The notes beneath the pieces are model-generated. The model ran no database searches and was not told where the DNA came from. It saw nothing but the letters and a program-made list of their open reading frames with translations. A stretch of DNA of 64,000 nt from Cricetomys ansorgei (taxonomy: Eukaryota; Chordata; Mammalia; Rodentia; Nesomyidae). Location of the stretch: positions 8,824,501 to 8,888,500 of the forward strand of contig JAMJFZ010001133.1 in assembly GCA_026225945.1 (NCBI GenBank), in the 5' to 3' direction. Below are positions 21,775 through 33,235 of this stretch, piece by piece. Within the stretch, counting starts at the first letter, position 1, and each line of letters opens with the position of its first letter. The position numbers were made by a program, and so were the translations under genes.

Positions 21775-21812
21775 CTTAGTTCCCTTCTAACTACTTAGTT
21801 CCCTTCTAACTA
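21775..21812. repeat. Perfect 19-bp tandem duplication
   Basis: CTTAGTTCCCTTCTAACTA occurs twice head to tail (21775-21793 and 21794-21812) with no mismatch, so it is recent or lies under slippage. Confidence 0.9.
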
Positions 21813-21834
21813 ACATTTCTTTTATTTCTTTTTC

Positions 21835-21972
21835 TGTTGTTTTGCTTTTTCTGAGACATGATCTTTGCCTAGGCTGATTTCAAATTCACTATGTAACTCA
21901 AGATGATCTTGACTTTCTCAGTCTCCTGCCTCTCTCTCCCAAGCTCTGGGATTACAAATATGCACTACCACA
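21835..21972 (-). mobile_element. B1-type SINE, old copy
   Basis: Reversed: TTTTTCTGAGACATGATCTT, CCTAGGCTGATTTCAAATTC, AGTCTCCTGCCTCTCTCTCC, CTCTGGGATTACAAATATGC. Full-length but diverged. Confidence 0.85.
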
Positions 21973-24312
21973 GTCTTCCTGCCCTGATCTGTTGAGAATA
22001 GTGATCATTGGTGCGTGATAACACATGCCTGGCTAACACATGCTTTATGTAAACATGATCCATTTTGAAAGGTAGAAAGTCAGCAGCAAGTAAAACTACT
22101 GAAATAACAGAGTTTATTAAAGTAAATCTTCGCAGGCTATCTGTGCATTCTTTTACAAAGTAACAGTCATAGATGGACTCCAAGATGGGGATCAGTGATC
22201 TGTGCCTCCTGGTACCCATGTTCCTTCCTGTGCAGGATGAATTTATCCTGTCCTTCCTAAGAGAAATAATACAGTGAAAGAAGTAGTAAACCATTCCTGT
22301 ATTAGACATCACTGTAATTTTTAGGTGCTTGCATCCATTTATTGTGCATCCACTACCTGAAGAGAACGAAGTGCCTCTTTATGAAGCAATGCTGTGAAGA
22401 AGCACAATGGACATCAGCAACTGACCTGAGGCCTGACAAGACTGAGTTTGTAAATGTGATCCTGCCCTCAGTGGAAGCCTTCAGAATAGAGACAGACCAG
22501 TCAAGAAGCAGATCTCAGGAGCAACCGCAACTGAAGATGCGGAGATCCATCACGCAGACATCTAGACTGGCTGAATTGTGGAATCATAACTATTTTTAAA
22601 CGGTCGAGCCTTGAGATATTTTGACACATAGTAATCAAGGGTGGAGGAAGTCAGATTATCTCTGGACTCCATATGCCATCCTTTCACAGCTTAAAAGTAT
22701 GAATCCTCCCCACAACACAGATATTCTAAAGTCCAGCAGATTGTTTAAATCGACTAAACTCAAAGGACGTTTGGATCTTCTAGACCAGTGCATAAATAGG
22801 TAGCCAAAGTCTGAAGCAACTCATGGAAACCAACGTGAAGGGGTTAAAAAATATTGGATGGAAGGCTGCATTACTTTGGAAACAGAATACAATTTGAACT
22901 TGTGTTTTGTTTGTTTGCAAACTACCTAGAAATACTGACCAGCTAGTTTTCTTAGGTCTAAACTACATTATGGTAATTTATTCTGTGGCTATTACAAGGA
23001 TTTGTCATATTATTCCATTTGTTTAATGCATGGGTTTTTCTTTTCTTTGAATTTACATAATGTATGTTGGAATGGATTAATATGTCACTGGGATTGTAAT
23101 TAACATAGTTTTAATACAGAATTAGGTGAGTTTAATATAGTGTTATATTTTATACCAAATAGTGATATCTGATAATGTCATCTGTGGACAAAAATGTGAA
23201 CCTAAGGATAGAGTTACAAATACTTTAATGCATTCAGCCTTTACTTGAACATCAAGTTCATTTTGTCTTTTAATTACTCTGTGTCTCAGCTACTTTATAA
23301 GACATGTCAAAGTCTGTGTGTGGCTTTCATTTGAAGATGCCTCTAAGGTTATCCTGTCCACTCTTCTGAATCCAATTCCTCAAGATGGAAAATTAGAAAT
23401 AAGAGAAAGTTCAGTTTTATATACATATCAAATGGAGACATGAAATTTAAAATTAACACACTATCAGATAGGGTTGCCAGCAACAGAATGTCTTGGGCAG
23501 AAGAATAAAGGGGAACAAGAGAGAAATGGTCTTTGTATGTCTAGCTCAGAACAAGAGGAGCAGAGAGACTAACAAATTCACTACCCCTTCCTGAAGTGTC
23601 ATTTCATAGTGTGCTTGGCTGAAATTGCAGGTTTGGGTGGAAAAAAAAAAAAAAAAACGAGTCGAAAGATGCAGTTAAACTTTGTTGACAACAGAGTATA
23701 TCAGGGGAAAATGAGCTGGAGAAGAACCCACTTAGACATCCCAACTCTATAAGAATTGTGAGGTGAAAGGCAAGATGAAGGAACATGTGGTCTGTAACTT
23801 CAAGTTTCAATACTATAAAGAAGCATCACCAAGAAACCAGTGAAGGAAGACTGAGGACCTGCCAGTCTGGCTGCTACCTCAGTGACAGAGGAATTTGGAA
23901 ACAACAGACATAACAGTCTGTCTGTCGGTGGCTATTGCTGGCTTTCAGCTGCTTCTGCAGAGAACAGCCACAGGGACAACAGTGTCCACCCATGAGTGAG
24001 AAACAGCATCTATCTGAAGATAAGAAAGAGTGTTCGTCTAGAAATACGAGAACTCAGATAGGCTGTCCAGGAGGTCTGTGCTAGGGTACAGCAGAGGTAA
24101 ACCAAATTGGACTGTGTGGTGAATTGTGTTTAAAAAGGCAATAATGGAAGCAAAGTACAACTAAAATAAGAATTCTCCAAAATATTGCTCAAAAATCATC
24201 TTAGACCAGGTAATGAAAATTCAGTTAGTATTAGGCCAAATTAGAGACCATTTGGGAAACAGTTGAAAATATAAAAAATCATATTATAAATAGAGCATAA
24301 GAAAATAAAAAG
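21973..24312. other. Unassigned DNA
   Basis: About 2.3 kb with no recognised repeat. Two same-phase plus-strand frames at 22342-22599 and 22621-22803 are noted under findings. An A17-18 tract lies at about 23641-23658. Confidence 0.4.
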
Positions 24313-24349
24313 TCAATGAGGTATAAAAAGTGACAGTACCCCCGTGCCA

Positions 24350-24668
24350 TCACAGCCTATTCCAGCTGAAGAACTAGGTAGGCACCTTGCCTGCAGAACA
24401 CTTGGTTCTGATCCCATAACCCACTCCTCTGTAGCCTCTCCTCTCTCTGCTCTAGTCCTGCCATCCAGCCCCCAAATCCAGCAGACAGCCCCTGTGCATT
24501 CACAGCCCAAACCAGGAAAGAACCAAGTAGGCACTCTGCCTGCAGAACACTTGGTTTTGCTCCCATAACCCACTCCTCTGTAGCTCTTCCTCTTTGTCCT
24601 CAAGTCCTACCATCCAGGCCCTATCCCCAGGAACCATCACAGTCTACACCATCCAGAAGAATCAAGCC
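24350..24668 (+). repeat. LINE-1 5' UTR tandem monomers
   Basis: Two successive units start TCACAGCC at 24350 and TCACAGCC at 24500 and share CTGCCTGCAGAACACTTGGT, CCCATAACCCACTCCTCTGT and CCATCCAG. The first is 150 bp and the second 137 bp. A third, partial start (TCACAGTCTACACC) is at 24637. Rodent LINE-1 promoters are commonly built from such monomers. Confidence 0.8.
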
Positions 24669-24846
24669 ATGCCAGCCAGCCAGAAGTACAGTTGCTAAGT
24701 CCCAGCCCCCAACACAGGCAGAGACCTTCTACTGGACAAGACACTTCAAAGAACAGAAAACAAGAGAGGAAAAAGAAACCAAGGAACTAAACACCCATCC
24801 AAGCTCAGGAAATTGGCACCTAAACTTATAATCAGCCCAAGCCCAG

Positions 24847-25985
24847 ATGTCTAAATGCCAGCAAAAGAACACTGTCAACAACGACCAGGGCAATATGTCA
24901 CCACCAGAGTCCAACTGTCTTACTACAACAGGCTCTGAACACCCTGATACAGCAGAAGCAGAAGAAAAGGACCCTAAAACCAACTCTATGAAGATAATAG
25001 AGGTCCTTAAAGAGGAAAGGAATAAATTTCTCAAAGAAATCTATAATAAAACAAACAAGAAATGGGAGGGATTGAGTAGGTACACTCCTCCCCCCGGGGA
25101 AAACACAAACATAAAGTAACTTTTAAAAAGCCAAGACAAAACAAGCAAACAATTGAAGGAAATGAACAAAACTGATTAAGATTTGAAAATGGAAATAGAA
25201 GCCACAAGGAGAAAACATACCAAGGGAATCTTGGAAATGAAAAATCTAGAAAAGTGACAAGGAACTACAGAGGCAAGCTACAGCAAGAGAATACAAGAGA
25301 CGGAAGAAAGAATCTCAGGAGTTGAAGTAATTATAGAAAAAATAGACACATTGGTAAAAAAATAATATTAAATCCAAAAAATTCCTGACACAAAACATCC
25401 AAGAAATCTGGGACACTGTGAAAAGACCAAACATAAGAATAGAAGGAATAGAGGAAGGAGATGGTTCCCCGCTCAAAGGCCCAGAAAATATTTTCAATAA
25501 AATCGTAGAAGAAAATTTTCAAACCTGAAGAAGGAGGTGCCTATAAAGGTACAAGAAGCATATAGAACACCAAATAGATTGGATCAGAAAACAAAGTCCC
25601 GTTGCCACATAATAATCAAAACACTAAACATACAGCACAAAGGAAAAATACTAAAAGCTGCAAGAGACAAAAAGCAAGTACCATATAAAGGCAAACCTAT
25701 TAGAATTACACCTGCTTCTCAGTGGAGACTCTAAAAGCCTGAATAGAAGGATGTGGACAGATATGCTACAGACTCTAAGGTTCCACAAATGTAAGCCCAG
25801 ACTACTATAACAACCAGAAAAGCTTTCAATTACCATACATGGAGAAAACAAAATATTCAATTACTAAACTAAATTGAAGCAATATTTAGCTACAAATGCA
25901 GACCTACAGAAGGTACTAGAAGAAAATCTCCAGCCCAAGGAAGTTAACTCCATTCATGAAAATGCAGGAAATAAATAAGCATAAC
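24847..25985 (+). pseudogene. LINE-1 ORF1 remnant (RNA-binding chaperone protein)
   Basis: The first 90 codons from ATG at 24847 are open and contain a lysine/glutamate-rich coiled-coil-like start (EVLKEERNKFLKEI). The frame then stops at 25117-25119. Downstream pieces in shifted frames include the RRM-domain region (KRPNIRIEGIEEGDGSPL at about 25420-25475) and the C-terminal domain signature (AYRTPNRLDQKTKSRCHIII at about 25558-25617). Several stops and frameshifts separate these, so no full protein can be made. In working elements this protein coats LINE-1 RNA. Confidence 0.8.
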
Positions 25986-26039
25986 TCATCAAAGTTGATA
26001 GAAGGGACACGCACACACACATACACACACCCACCAAAA

Positions 26040-28268
26040 CCTACAACTCCAAAATAACAAGACCTAATAAGCACTGGTCATTGACATCTCTCAACATCAA
26101 CGGACTCAATTCTGCAAATAAAAAGTCAAAGAGTAACAGAATGGATGCTAAAACAGGATCCATCCTTCTGTGGATACAAGAAACACACCTAAACCTCAAA
26201 GAAAAATATTACCTCAGAGTAAAGGGTTGGGAAAAGATTTTCCACACAAATGGACCTTAGACGCAAGCTGGTGTAGCTACTCTAATATGTAGCAAAATAA
26301 ACTTCAAATAAATCACAAGAGACGGAGAAGGACATTTCGTAATCATCAAAGGAAAAATCCACCAAGATAACATTTCAGTCTTTAACATATATGCCTCCAA
26401 CATAAGGGCTCCCATATTTGTAAAAGAAACATTACTAAAGCTTAAAACGCACATTGTCCCTCAGACACTGATAGTTGGAAATTTCAATACCTCACTCTCA
26501 CCAACTGGCAGGACAACCAGTCAAAAACTAAACAAGGAAATACTGGAGCTAACAGACATGATAAACCAAATGTACCTAACAGATATCTACAGAACATTTC
26601 ACCCCCACACAAAATAATGCACCTTTTTCTCATCACCTCACCGAGCCTTCTCCAGAATTGACTATATCCATGGTGATAAAACAAGTCTCAACAGATAGAA
26701 GAACATTGAAACAATGTCCTGCACCCCATCTGACAACAACAGATTAAAACTGTATTGCAACAACAGTAGCAACAACAGAATGGCTAAAATTTCATGGAGA
26801 CTGAATGACTACTGGGTTAAGACAAAAATAAAGAAAGAAGTTAAAGATTTTCTATAATTCACTGAAAATGAATCTACAACATACTGAAACTTATCAGACA
26901 CAATGAAAGCGGTTCTAAGAGGAAAATTCACAGAACAAAGTGCCTACCAAAAAAAAACAGTGGGGAAATAACATAATAACAAATTAACAGCATACCTGAA
27001 ATCTCTAGGACAAAAGGAAGTGAGCATACCCAAGAGGAATAGATAGCAAAAAATAATCAAACTAAGGGCTGAAATCAATTTAATAGGAACAAAGAGAGCA
27101 ATACAAAGAATCAATGAAGGAAAGAGTTTGTCCTTTGAGAAAATCAACAAAATAAACAAACCCTTATCCAAAATAATGAAAAGAAAAAGAGAGAATATTT
27201 AAATTATCGAAATCAGAAACAAAAATGGGGGTACAACCACAGACACTGAGGGAATCCAAAGAATTGTTAGGTCATACTTTAAGAACTTTTACGCCACAAA
27301 ACTGGAAAATCTGAAAGAAATGGATAATTTTTTTCAATAGAAACTACCTACCAATGTTAAATCAAGATCAGATAAACAATATAAATAGACCCGTAACCAC
27401 CAAGGAAATGGAAGCAGTCATTAAAATTCTCACAACCAAAAAAAGCCCAGGTCCAGATGGTTTCAGCACAGAATTCCATAAGATATTCAAAGACGAATGC
27501 CAATACTCCTCAAATTATTACACAAAGCAGAAACAAAAGGAACACTGTCAAACTCATTCTGTAAAACCACAGTCACCTCGATACCCAAAATAGACAAAGA
27601 TTCAACAAAGAAAGGGAAATACAGACCAATTTCCCTCATGAACATACATGCATGAAATATTCAATAAAATACTTGCAAACCAAATCCAAGAACAAATCAA
27701 AAGGGTCACCCACCATAATCAAGTGGGCCTCATTCAGAGATCCAGAGATGATTCAACATATGAAAATCAGTCAATCTAATCCACCATATAAACAAGCTGA
27801 AAAAAAAAAATGATCATCAAACTAGATGCTGAAAATGGTTTTAACAAAATCAAATACCCCTTCATGATAAAAGTCTTGGAGAGATTCGGAATACAAGGGG
27901 CATATTTAAACATAATAAAGGTAATTTACAGCAAGCCCACAGTCAACATCAAATTAAATGGAGAGAAACTCAAGACTATTCCACTAAAATCAAGAATAAG
28001 AAAGGGTTGTATACTCTCTCCATGTGCATTCAATATAGTACTTGAAGTTCTATCTAGAGCAATTAGACAACAAAAGGAGAACATCCTCAAGGTATTTGGG
28101 GTCAAAATATAAGAAGATATTATCTCACCCATTTAGAAAAGCCATAACTAAGGAAAACAAATGTTGATAAAGATGTGGAGGAGAGGACTTAGCTAATACA
28201 GCTACCATGGCAAACAGGAGAAAGATCCTCCTCAAATGACTAAATTCATAACTACCATATGATAACTC
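26040..28268 (+). pseudogene. LINE-1 ORF2 remnant (endonuclease / reverse transcriptase), deleted
   Basis: The endonuclease start is recognisable (HWSLTSLNINGLNSANKKSK at 26071-26130). The catalytic GDFN motif reads GNFN (AAT at 26480-26482), and the SDH motif reads SDN (AAC at 26735-26737). The RT region keeps KSPGPDGFSTEFH near 27443. Motif A keeps its first aspartate but AFDK is changed to GFNK (AAC at 27843-27845). The frame ends at 28110 immediately before where the FADD catalytic motif should be, because of the internal deletion. Numerous stops are present throughout. Confidence 0.85.
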
Positions 28269-28289
28269 ACCTCTCTCTTTTTTCCCTCC

Positions 28290-28335
28290 TCCTCTATTTG
28301 TGGTGTGGTGTGGGGTGTGTGTGTGTGTATGACGA
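28290..28335. repeat. GT-rich low-complexity tract
   Basis: GTGGTGTGGTGTGGGG followed by a short GT run, just beyond the LINE-1 end. Confidence 0.75.
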
Positions 28336-29515
28336 GGGATTATCTTCATTCTCATGTTTATTGTATCATTACTCAAAGAATCCAAATTTCAGATCCAATC
28401 TCCTTGCCTAGTAAGGATAACTGAATAAAACTGTGATATTTATAAGCACAATGTTGCTCTCCAGATGTGGAAATGAGGGAGAATCTCAGTTTTAATAACC
28501 CAAATGAACATATAATATGTAGAGTAGGCTACACACAGAATGAGTAGTACTACACAACCGCTCTTAAGAGTAGGAATTTAAAAATAACAGAGCCGATAGA
28601 AACAGAGTAGAATAATTGTAGCACCAGCAGGTGGGGTTGAATATACAAAGATTTAGTTATTCAAACTCTGTTAAGTCTTTCTGGAGAACTATGCAGAATA
28701 TTGCTTATAACTAATAAGACTTTATTGAGAAATAAAATCACCAATAAGGAAGATCTTGAGTGTCATTATAGCTCTTAGGCTGAGAATTCCTGCATAATAT
28801 TAATATATGTAGAAAGAACTTTCATATTTCATGCCTCTTTTAATGTATCATCTACATATATTGACTTTCCACTGTAACATTAGCAATAAAATATTTTAAG
28901 TGAAATATCTTCAGTTGATCATCTTTACCAACTTATTTTAGTTCATATCATAATGAAATACATAGAGTGGATGGATTAAACCACAGGCATTTCTTTCTAA
29001 CCATGTGATAAATGGACGTCTCCTATCAGTATGCCAACTGAGATCCAGGAAAGGGCCCTCTTTGTAGCTTCAAAGTGGTCACCTTTATTGAGTGTGCACT
29101 TGGTTGGCAGAATGGTCCTTTCTGATGTCTTCTTACAAGGTAGTAAGCACTGCTGAGACCCCTACCCTCATGACCTCACTTAATATCAATTATCTCTTAA
29201 TTTTCCCACTTTTAAAACACACCACTTTAAGGGTGAAGATTTTAGCATATGAGTTTTGTAGGAAGGCAGATAAATACTTCTCAGTGTCCATATATATATA
29301 TATTTACATTAAACTTGTGTGTCTTAAATATCAATGTATTATGAACAATAACACATACATATATTGTGTGAATGTATGTATGCATGTGAGTGTCATGGAT
29401 TTTGTTTTGGCTTTATAAAGTTCAGCCTACACTTTTATAAGTACATAAATAAACAAAATTAGGTAATGGTAATAAAAACAAGATGAAAATCCCTGTAAAT
29501 TCAAAATAATCAGTA
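28336..29515. other. Unassigned AT-rich DNA
   Basis: About 1.2 kb with no recognised repeat. A short TA tract lies near 29290. The 108-codon plus-strand frame at 29092-29418 shows no recognisable protein feature. Confidence 0.4.
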
Positions 29516-29540
29516 AACACACACACACACACACACACAC
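29516..29540. repeat. (CA)n microsatellite
   Basis: CA run of about 12 units followed by AAAC-rich sequence. Confidence 0.95.
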
Positions 29541-29732
29541 CAAACAAACAAAAAACCCAAACTTTGAGGCTTCAAAATTTTATGGAGACATCTGCAGCTG
29601 CACATAGATGAAACAACACTGAAAGAGCTTCTGTGCGGGTGTGAATCTGCAAAATGTTTCATAAGCTTCATGACCCACAGAACATGTGATAGATGTCGTC
29701 TGCTTAGGTAGTGTCACTGTATCTGGTAAGAT

Positions 29733-30135
29733 TGTTATCATAGTTAGCACAAGCTGTCAACTTGACACGGACATAGCATCCCCTGGAAAGAGGGGTACTC
29801 AGCTGAAGAATTGCCCAGCTTAGACTGATTTGTGAGCATATCTGCAAAGCATTTTTAAATGAGTAATTGATTTGGGCAGGCCCAGCCCACTGTGGGTGGT
29901 GCCATCCCTAGTTAGGGATGCCTGGGCTGTATTAGAAAGACAGCAGAGCATGCCAGAGGGAGCAAGCCAGTAAGCTAGTGCTGTCTACACTTTCTGTCTT
30001 CAGGTTCTTGCCCTGAGCTCCTGCTCTGGCTTTCCTGGATGATGAGCTGTGAGTTGTAAATTTAAATTAACTTTTTCCTCCTCCAAATTGCTTTGGTCAT
30101 GGAGTTCCTCACAACACAGACAGCAAACTAAAACA
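29733..30135 (+). mobile_element. LTR-like rodent repeat, copy 4
   Basis: GCACAAGCTGTCAACTTGAC near the start, GGCCCAGCCCACTGTGGGTG and GTGGTGCCATCCCTAG in the middle, and TTGCTTTGGTCATGGAGTTC near the end. It is the best preserved of four copies in the window. The outer limits TG (29733) and CA (30135) are by analogy with 4669-5095. No target duplication is visible. Confidence 0.65.
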
Positions 30136-30391
30136 ATTGCACAGCAATGGGCTTCCATTTGCTATTTTTGATACTGTGAACTTCAGGTGTTCACTTCATC
30201 AACTTTATCTTGCCTTAAATTCCATGTGTACATTATTCCTTATAGTATTCAATGAAGATGGACATTCCTGAAAGTTTCCCTAGACTATCTGATTTCTAAT
30301 ATAGAAGTACAGTCATTAAAATGGCAATCGGTCTCTAGTTTCTTTACAAAAATCTGATAACCAACTTAAATTTTAATAATATTTTAGTAAT

Positions 30392-30394
30392 TGT

Positions 30395-30477
<83 letters not shown>

Positions 30478-30487
30478 AGAGAGAGAT
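30392..30487. repeat. Compound (GT)n(GA)n microsatellite
   Basis: About 14 GT units (30392-30419) run straight into about 34 GA units (to 30487) with a few AAAG interruptions at the right edge. Confidence 0.96.
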
Positions 30488-30650
30488 AGGGGTCGGGGAG
30501 CATGTCTGTGAAAAAGCCAAAAGGGCATGGGTCTTCTGGAGATGAAATCACAGGCGATTGTAAGCCATGAGAGCTTGGAGCTGGACTCCAGCGTTTTGGA
30601 AGAGCACCAAGAACTCTTCACTGTTGAGCCACCTTGCCAAACTCGGTTTC
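30488..30650 (-). mobile_element. B2/B3 SINE
   Basis: Reversed: GGGCATGGGTCTTCTGGAGA, GAGCTTGGAGCTGGACTCCA, GGAAGAGCACCAAGAACTCT, CACTGTTGAGCCACCTTGCC. The compound GT/GA microsatellite on its left has grown in or next to its A-rich tail. Confidence 0.75.
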
Positions 30651-31884
30651 AATTGTTCTTATCTTATTGTATTTTCAACTTCCTCTTCCTTGTACACAAT
30701 TATATTTACCTAGTTTATCATTTTATTCATTCTTGTCAAGACACTTTACTGAAGAATTCAGTACAAAGCCCCAGGCTCCATCAGAGCCTTTTGTTATTAA
30801 CATACACTTGATTCTTGAGTCCATTCTGGCTTCTCTTGCTGTTCAGTAGTTTCAGACATTAATGTTGATGCGATCTATATGGTCCAGCACAGCTTCATCA
30901 GCAGATAACTGTATAATTTTTTTATTATAACTGTGGTAATTTTTTTTACAACATAGGAAACCTGAAATTGGACTTTATATTAAATAAAATTGTTAAAACT
31001 GCAGATTTGTAAGGTAAATGAAAGCCATAAGTGTAGCCTGGAGCAGAGCTGCCAGGCGATCCAGGGAAAAGTGGCTCCTGTGGACATTTGCCTTTAGGCA
31101 AAGTCTTTTGTTCCAGCTACAGCATGAACAGCTGAATCGCCCACAGGCTCTACTACTAACAATTGCAAAGAAGACGAAGGCTTGACTGCTTACCCCATTT
31201 TCTCTGAAACTTCTCTCTTGAATTGGTGAGCAAAAATAAAGTTATAGCCTTGAGAAAGAAAAATGTTCACATTCTATCACTTTCAAGTTGAGAGACTCCA
31301 AGCCAGCACTGACTTGTTGCAAAGGTTTTCATTAGAAGTGAAGGGAAAAGAAATCAATACTCTGAATCCTGTGATCCTCTGTGATTGCAGTAACAACGCA
31401 TTCACTTGTCTAGTGATGAATAAAACCATCATTGCAGCTGAGAAATTGTGAATCAAAAATCCAGAACTAAATTATCACATAAATGAACATATGAATTTTT
31501 GCTTTTTAAACTTGCTTCATATTTTGTTTGCTCTTGAGAACATATAAAATCTGAAACATAGTCACAGTTCTTATCTTCCCAGAAAAGAACAGACCAGGGT
31601 CCCACACTGCTCTATGTGGAGAAAATTGACTAAGCAGTGATACTGGTACAAAAAAATCCTGTGTTTTAATGTTGGATTTGTTACTTAAGGTGTGTTTTGT
31701 TTGCTCTGTATTCCAAAGGTAGAAAACAATACTAAGTAGAAATGGTAAATCATGGATGTGATAAATTCTGATTCAATGGCTAAAGGAAAATCCAAAGGCC
31801 AATAATAGAAAATCTGCTGAATCCATTTAGTGTTGCTTCTGTGTATATGATTTCTGGGAGGATGTCTAGGTATTGAATAACCAA
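30651..31884. other. Unassigned DNA
   Basis: About 1.2 kb with no recognised repeat or coding feature. Confidence 0.4.
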
Positions 31885-32966
31885 CTAGGATGATCATCCC
31901 AGGAGAAGACTCATTCTTCTTCTCTCAGCCATCATAAGTTGCCTATAACTCTTTGTCTAGGGGTGGGACCCATACGATTTCCCCTTCCATCTCAGCAGGT
32001 CTATATAGGTGCTGTCATTGTTCACGTCTTTTTTTTTTTAGGCAGCCATATTTTTGAGGTATTGTGGTTGTAGCTTTCCTGCCATTTCTTGAAGATGCAA
32101 TCTCTTGGAAGACTTCCTGGCCCTCTGGCTGTTAAAACATTTTTGCCTTCACTTCTTTGATATTTCTTGAACCTTAGGTGCCGAAGTTGAAGTTGTATTG
32201 CAGATGCATTTGCTGCAGTAAGGTAGAGAAGTTGATCTCTGCATTTTGACCAGTTCTGGTTTTCTGTGATGGTTTCAGTCTGTTGCAAAAATGAAAGTAC
32301 ATTGATGAGGGGTGAGCGCTATACTTATCTGTGTGGAAGGGTAAGCTTTAGATTACAGTTAAGGAATTGTAATGGTCCAGTAAAGTGGTGGTAGGAGATT
32401 GTCTTCTAAGATCCATGACCTCATTAGTCCTGGGTTCTTGATAGGTTTCTAATACTGGATACGATTTCATTCTTGTTGAGCAATGCTAAAGTTCAATTAG
32501 ACTGCTGCTAGTTACTTCCTAGATATGAATACCACCATTGTACCTTTAGGGATACCTTGCTATGCTAGTCACTGTAGATTTGTGGCAACAAAGCTGGATA
32601 GGCTATTAGTCTCTACCTCACTGGCAGCTTGCATTGAAACTTCTGGTACTATAAAAGCTAGACCTCAGGGAGAAAGCTTCCAGGCCAGATCCACCACAAA
32701 TCTTCTGAATAATGAGTTTGGTGACTTCTGCAATAAGACAATACCTTCAACCTCTGGGAGGCAACCAAGAGAAACAGCAATAGCCTATAGTGCTTTGGGC
32801 ATCTCTTGGACATCCCTGACCAGTCACTGAAAAGGACATTTCTCATACCTGACACTAGAATTTTTGTTCGTCTATGCATTGTCAGTTCAAGCAACATAAC
32901 TTTACAAGCAGACACAGGAGAATTAACATTAGGATTAGGAAAGAATATATGTGTGTGTAGTGTGTG

Positions 32967-33019
<53 letters not shown>

Positions 33020-33235
33020 TTAGGTAAAATTAGGTATTTAGGTAAAAATAGTACTCCTTAAGTCTTTTTCAATCATCTTTGTTGTTATTTTTCTCACTTC
33101 TCCTCCTTACCTTCTGTATTGATTTCCTTCACCTCCCTAAATCCAGCTCCCCCCTCATTTTTCCCTTTTCCCTCTTCATATCACCTGTATCTTGCTATGC
33201 TCTACTCTTGGTCCCCTCATGGTCAAAGAACAAAT
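31885..33235 (-). mobile_element. LINE-1 long 3' UTR region (Lx-like), reversed
   Basis: Blocks such as GAAGATGCAATCTCTTGGAA, CTTCCTGGCCCTCTGGCTGT, CTGCATTTTGACCAGTTCTG and GGGGTGAGCGCTATACTTAT follow the order of a very common rodent repeat that I recognise from LINE-1 3' regions on the opposite strand. The right part is C/T-rich, like other LINE-1 3' UTRs here. The (GT)n array at 32949-33016 lies inside. The assignment to LINE-1 is from memory of the pattern. Confidence 0.5.
32949..33016. repeat. (GT)n microsatellite
   Basis: GT run of about 34 units with two interruptions (TAG and AC) near its left end. Confidence 0.97.

Larger units (their letters stand above)
24330..28268 (+). mobile_element. 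LINE-1 (Lx-like), 5' end present, ORF1 and ORF2 broken, internally deleted
   Basis: The longest element in the window. Tandem 5' UTR monomers (24350 onward) lead into an ORF1 remnant starting at 24847 and an ORF2 remnant from about 26040. The ORF2 part covers the endonuclease and the first part of the reverse transcriptase. At about 28109-28120 it jumps directly to late C-terminal sequence (ATTATCTCACCCATTTAGAA) and then stops at about 28268 without a 3' UTR or A tail. Many stops and indels show that it is long dead. The monomers are not of the mouse A, Gf or Tf type that I would expect in a young Mus element. Confidence 0.88.

Noticed and set aside
28622..28637. Second CTCF-like motif (ACCAGCAGGTGGGG)
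   Set aside because: Mismatch at the conserved GGC end of the core; too weak to call.
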